A stretch of 7,405 bases of DNA, taken from positions 1 to 7,405 of the forward strand of contig JBFKAV010000166.1 of the NCBI GenBank assembly GCA_041621405.1. Direction: 5' to 3'. Of the stretch, positions 5,502-7,405 are shown one piece after another. The position numbers and the translations under genes were made by a program. The notes beneath the pieces are model-generated. The model was given only the letters and a program-made list of their open reading frames with translations. It searched no databases and was not told the origin of the DNA. The stretch is from JBFKAV01 sp041621405 (lineage in GTDB: Bacteria; Pseudomonadota; Alphaproteobacteria; Rhodobacterales; Rhodobacteraceae). How positions within the stretch are numbered: position 1 is the first letter of the stretch; the number at the start of each line of letters is the position of its first letter.

Positions 5502-5953
5502 GCCAGGCCCTCGATGACGTGCTCTTCCCAGTCCTCCTGCGGCACCTCCCACTCCGGCACCGTCCGGCCCTTCACCGAGGCGCCGGCCGCATGCACGGAC
5601 TCCGGATCGCCGGAGATCAGGTGATGCCAGCCAAAGAGCTTTTTGCCTTCGTGCAGGAGGCGGTAGGCGCAGGTGGCGGGCATCCAGTAGGCGATCTCGC
5701 CGATGTTCTCTGGGCTCAGCACCACGCAGTCGGGCACGAGCTCCTTGCGGATCGCGTAGTTGCCGCATCGGCAGGTCTCGTCGTCCAGCAGCCGGCAGGC
5801 GACGCAGGTATAGGCGACCTCGCCGGTCTCGGCGTCCTCGAGCTTGTTGAGGCAGCACTTGCCGCAGCCGTCGCAGAGTGCCTCCCACTCCGCATCGGTC
5901 ATCTCGGCAAGCGGGATCCTCTCCCAGTAGCGCGGGCGCAGTCGGCGGGTCAT
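5498..5953 (-). CDS. YcgN-family (UPF0260) cysteine-cluster protein
   Basis: This 151-residue soluble protein matches the UPF0260/YcgN family, whose biochemical role is not established. It begins with the family pattern FWER-like YWERIPL (9-15) and EWEALCDGCGKCCLNKLED (22-40). Cysteines lie at 27, 30, 33, 34, 50, 53, 61, 63, 76 and 95. The CxxCxxCC group and the CVAC/CRC groups look suited to binding zinc or an iron-sulfur cluster. IGEIAYWMPATCAYRLL (84-100) and GWHHLISGDPESVH (108-121) are further conserved segments. The length is normal for the family. The ATG at 5953 is chosen on family N-terminal agreement; its upstream sequence shows no clear Shine-Dalgarno. Its stop TGA shares bases with the ATG of the threonine aldolase gene, so the two are probably co-translated. 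nrdJ ends 117 bp upstream on the same strand. Confidence 0.9.
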   Translation of the reverse strand: MTRRLRPRYWERIPLAEMTDAEWEALCDGCGKCCLNKLEDAETGEVAYTCVACRLLDDETCRCGNYAIRKELVPDCVVLSPENIGEIAYWMPATCAYRLLHEGKKLFGWHHLISGDPESVHAAGASVKGRTVPEWEVPQEDWEEHVIEGLA

Positions 5954-6003
5954 GGCGGTTGAGACTGGCCGAGCGCGGTGCGGAAGGGAAGGGCAATTCG
6001 CGC

Positions 6004-6024
6004 GGCGGATGACCTGCGTCCGCC
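6004..6024. repeat. Hairpin dyad between nrdJ and the YcgN-family gene
   Basis: GGCGGA (6004-6009) and TCCGCC (6019-6024) are perfect 6-bp arms around a 9-base loop, in the 117-bp gap after the nrdJ stop. The minus strand has no T-tract after it, so it is a weak terminator candidate at best; it could be an attenuating or mRNA-end-protecting stem. No convincing promoter for the downstream gene is visible in the gap. Confidence 0.3.
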
Positions 6025-6070
6025 AGCCCGCTGCAGGACCTCGGCCCCTAGCAGGGTGACCGCCCGCCCT

Positions 6071-7405
6071 TCAGCCGCACTTGGAGTAGCCGCAATTCGC
6101 GCAGACCAGGCACCCCTCGACCATCCGCAGGTCGAAGCTGCCGCAGGACGAGCAGGCCCTGCCCCGGCCGAGGTTCACCACCTCGGCCTTGGGGTCCGAC
6201 TTCAGCCCCATCCCCTCGCCGTCGATGAAGCCGATCGAGATCAGGTGCCGCTCGATCACCCCGCCGATCGCGGCGAGGATCGAGGGGATGTACTTGCCCT
6301 CCATCCAGGCCCCGCCGCGCGGGTCGAAGACCGCCTTCAGCTCCTCGACCACGAACGAGACGTCGCCGCCCCGCCGGAACACCGCCGAGATCATCCGCGT
6401 CAAGGCCACGGTCCAGGCGTAGTGCTCCATGTTCTTGGAGTTGATGAAGACCTCGAACGGCCGCCGGTGGCCGCCGATCACGATGTCGTTCAGCGTGATG
6501 TAGAGCGCGTGCTCGCTGTCGGGCCACTTCAGCTTGTAGGTATTGCCCTCGAGCGCCGCCGGCCGGTCCAGGGGCTCGGAAAGGTAGACCACCTCCGCCC
6601 CCTGCTCCGCCTCCGGCCGTGCCTCGGCCTTCTCGCTGACCGTCAGCACCGAGCCGGTCACCGGGTTCGGCCGGTAGGTGGTGCACCCCTTGCAGCCGGT
6701 CTCATAGGCCTGAAGATAGACGTCCTTGAACGCCTCGAAGGAGATGTCCTCGGGGCAGTTGATCGTCTTCGAGATCGACGAATCCACCCATTTCTGCGCC
6801 GCCGCCTGCATCCGCACGTGGTCCGAGGGCGAGAGCGTCTGGGCGTCGACGAACCAGTCCGGCAGCGGCTTGTCGGCGAACCGCTCACGCCAGAGCGCAA
6901 CGGCGTAGTCCACCACCTCCTCCTCGGTGCGGCTGCCGTCCTTCTGCAACACCTTGCGGGTGTAGGAATAGGCGAAGACCGGCTCGATCCCGGAGGAGAC
7001 GTTGCCGGCAAAAAGGCTGATTGTCCCGGTCGGCGCGATCGAGGTCAGAAGCGCGTTGCGGATGCCGTGCTTGGCGATCGCCTCGCGCACCTCCTCGTCC
7101 ATCTGGGCCATCGTCCCGGAGGCGAGGAACCTCTCCGCGTCGAAGAGCGGAAACGCCCCCTTCTCCTTGGCGAGCTCCACCGAGGCCAGGTAGGCCGCCC
7201 GCGCGATCCGCCGCATCCAGGCTTCGGTCTGTTCCGCCGCCGCTTCCGAGCCGTAGCGCAGCCCCAGCATCAGGAGCGCGTCGGCGAGCCCGGTGACCCC
7301 GAGCCCGATCCGCCGCTTGGCCTGCGCCTCCTCCCATTGCTGCGGCAAGGGGAAGTTCGAGGCGTCGACCACGTTGTCCATCATCCGCACCGCGGTGGCG
7401 ACGAG
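6071..7405 (-). CDS. nrdJ: Adenosylcobalamin-dependent (class II) ribonucleotide reductase, C-terminal part
   Basis: The frame is open to the right edge, giving the last 444 residues of a protein that in this family is typically about 1,200 long. NrdJ reduces ribonucleotides to deoxyribonucleotides in the cytoplasm, using adenosylcobalamin to generate the active-site thiyl radical, so it works with or without oxygen. Visible barrel segments include MMDNVVDASNFPLP (8-21 of the visible part), RRIGLGVTGLADALL (31-45), SIAPTGTISLFAGNVSSGIEP (122-142) and SDHVRMQAAAQKWVDSSISKTINCP (194-218). After a variable linker (about 255-285) comes the C-terminal domain, ending in a Cys-rich tail with Cys at 418, 421, 432, 435, 438 and 443, typical of the TSCPD/redox tail that re-reduces the active site. 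The start and any cobalamin riboswitch would lie right of the window. The YcgN-family gene follows it. Confidence 0.95.
   Translation of the reverse strand, partial: LVATAVRMMDNVVDASNFPLPQQWEEAQAKRRIGLGVTGLADALLMLGLRYGSEAAAEQTEAWMRRIARAAYLASVELAKEKGAFPLFDAERFLASGTMAQMDEEVREAIAKHGIRNALLTSIAPTGTISLFAGNVSSGIEPVFAYSYTRKVLQKDGSRTEEEVVDYAVALWRERFADKPLPDWFVDAQTLSPSDHVRMQAAAQKWVDSSISKTINCPEDISFEAFKDVYLQAYETGCKGCTTYRPNPVTGSVLTVSEKAEARPEAEQGAEVVYLSEPLDRPAALEGNTYKLKWPDSEHALYITLNDIVIGGHRRPFEVFINSKNMEHYAWTVALTRMISAVFRRGGDVSFVVEELKAVFDPRGGAWMEGKYIPSILAAIGGVIERHLISIGFIDGEGMGLKSDPKAEVVNLGRGRACSSCGSFDLRMVEGCLVCANCGYSKCG

Noticed and set aside
5502..5996. Upstream extension of the threonine aldolase frame, suggesting a 513-residue fusion
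   Set aside because: The extension lies over the YcgN-family gene in a different frame, has no domain character, and the aldolase has its own ATG with a ribosome site.
6056..7405. Cobalamin riboswitch for nrdJ
   Set aside because: It would lie upstream of the nrdJ start, which is beyond the right edge; nothing in the window matches one.

Overview
The window looks like ordinary chromosome of a high-GC alphaproteobacterium, most likely a member of the Rhodobacteraceae. This rests on overall base composition, the H-type lectin protein with its acidic C-terminal tail, a class II (B12-dependent) ribonucleotide reductase, a Prs about 339 residues long, and a GC-rich intergenic element of a kind I associate with this family. 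No tool was run; family calls come from reading motifs in the translations.

Left part (1-1527): the left edge cuts a minus-strand gene for a protein I do not recognise (307 residues visible, Ser/Ala/Glu-rich middle, paired cysteines near the N-terminus). A small H-type lectin gene runs away from it on the plus strand. The 255 bp between them are rich in inverted repeats, including a dyad inside a candidate minus-strand promoter and two mutually exclusive stems. This is the only part of the window with real potential for undescribed biology.

Middle (1538-4330): a PAP2-family membrane phosphatase/phosphotransferase gene (minus) ends 10 bp from the lectin stop. Upstream of it on the same strand is prs, which makes PRPP. 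prs is divergent from a DsbA-fold 2-hydroxychromene-2-carboxylate isomerase family gene (plus), with a short shared promoter region that contains a perfect TTGACA box.

Right part (4331-7405): after a 124 bp convergent gap holding a repeat- or terminator-like element, three minus-strand genes follow. In transcription order they are the 3' third of nrdJ (cut by the right edge), a YcgN/UPF0260 cysteine-cluster protein, and a PLP-dependent low-specificity L-threonine aldolase. The last two overlap by ATGA and are probably translationally coupled.

prs and nrdJ both serve nucleotide synthesis but are not in one operon here. I see no tRNA, rRNA, CRISPR array, insertion sequence or phage module. Apart from the unknown protein/lectin pair and its intergenic region, the window is conventional housekeeping and accessory metabolism.
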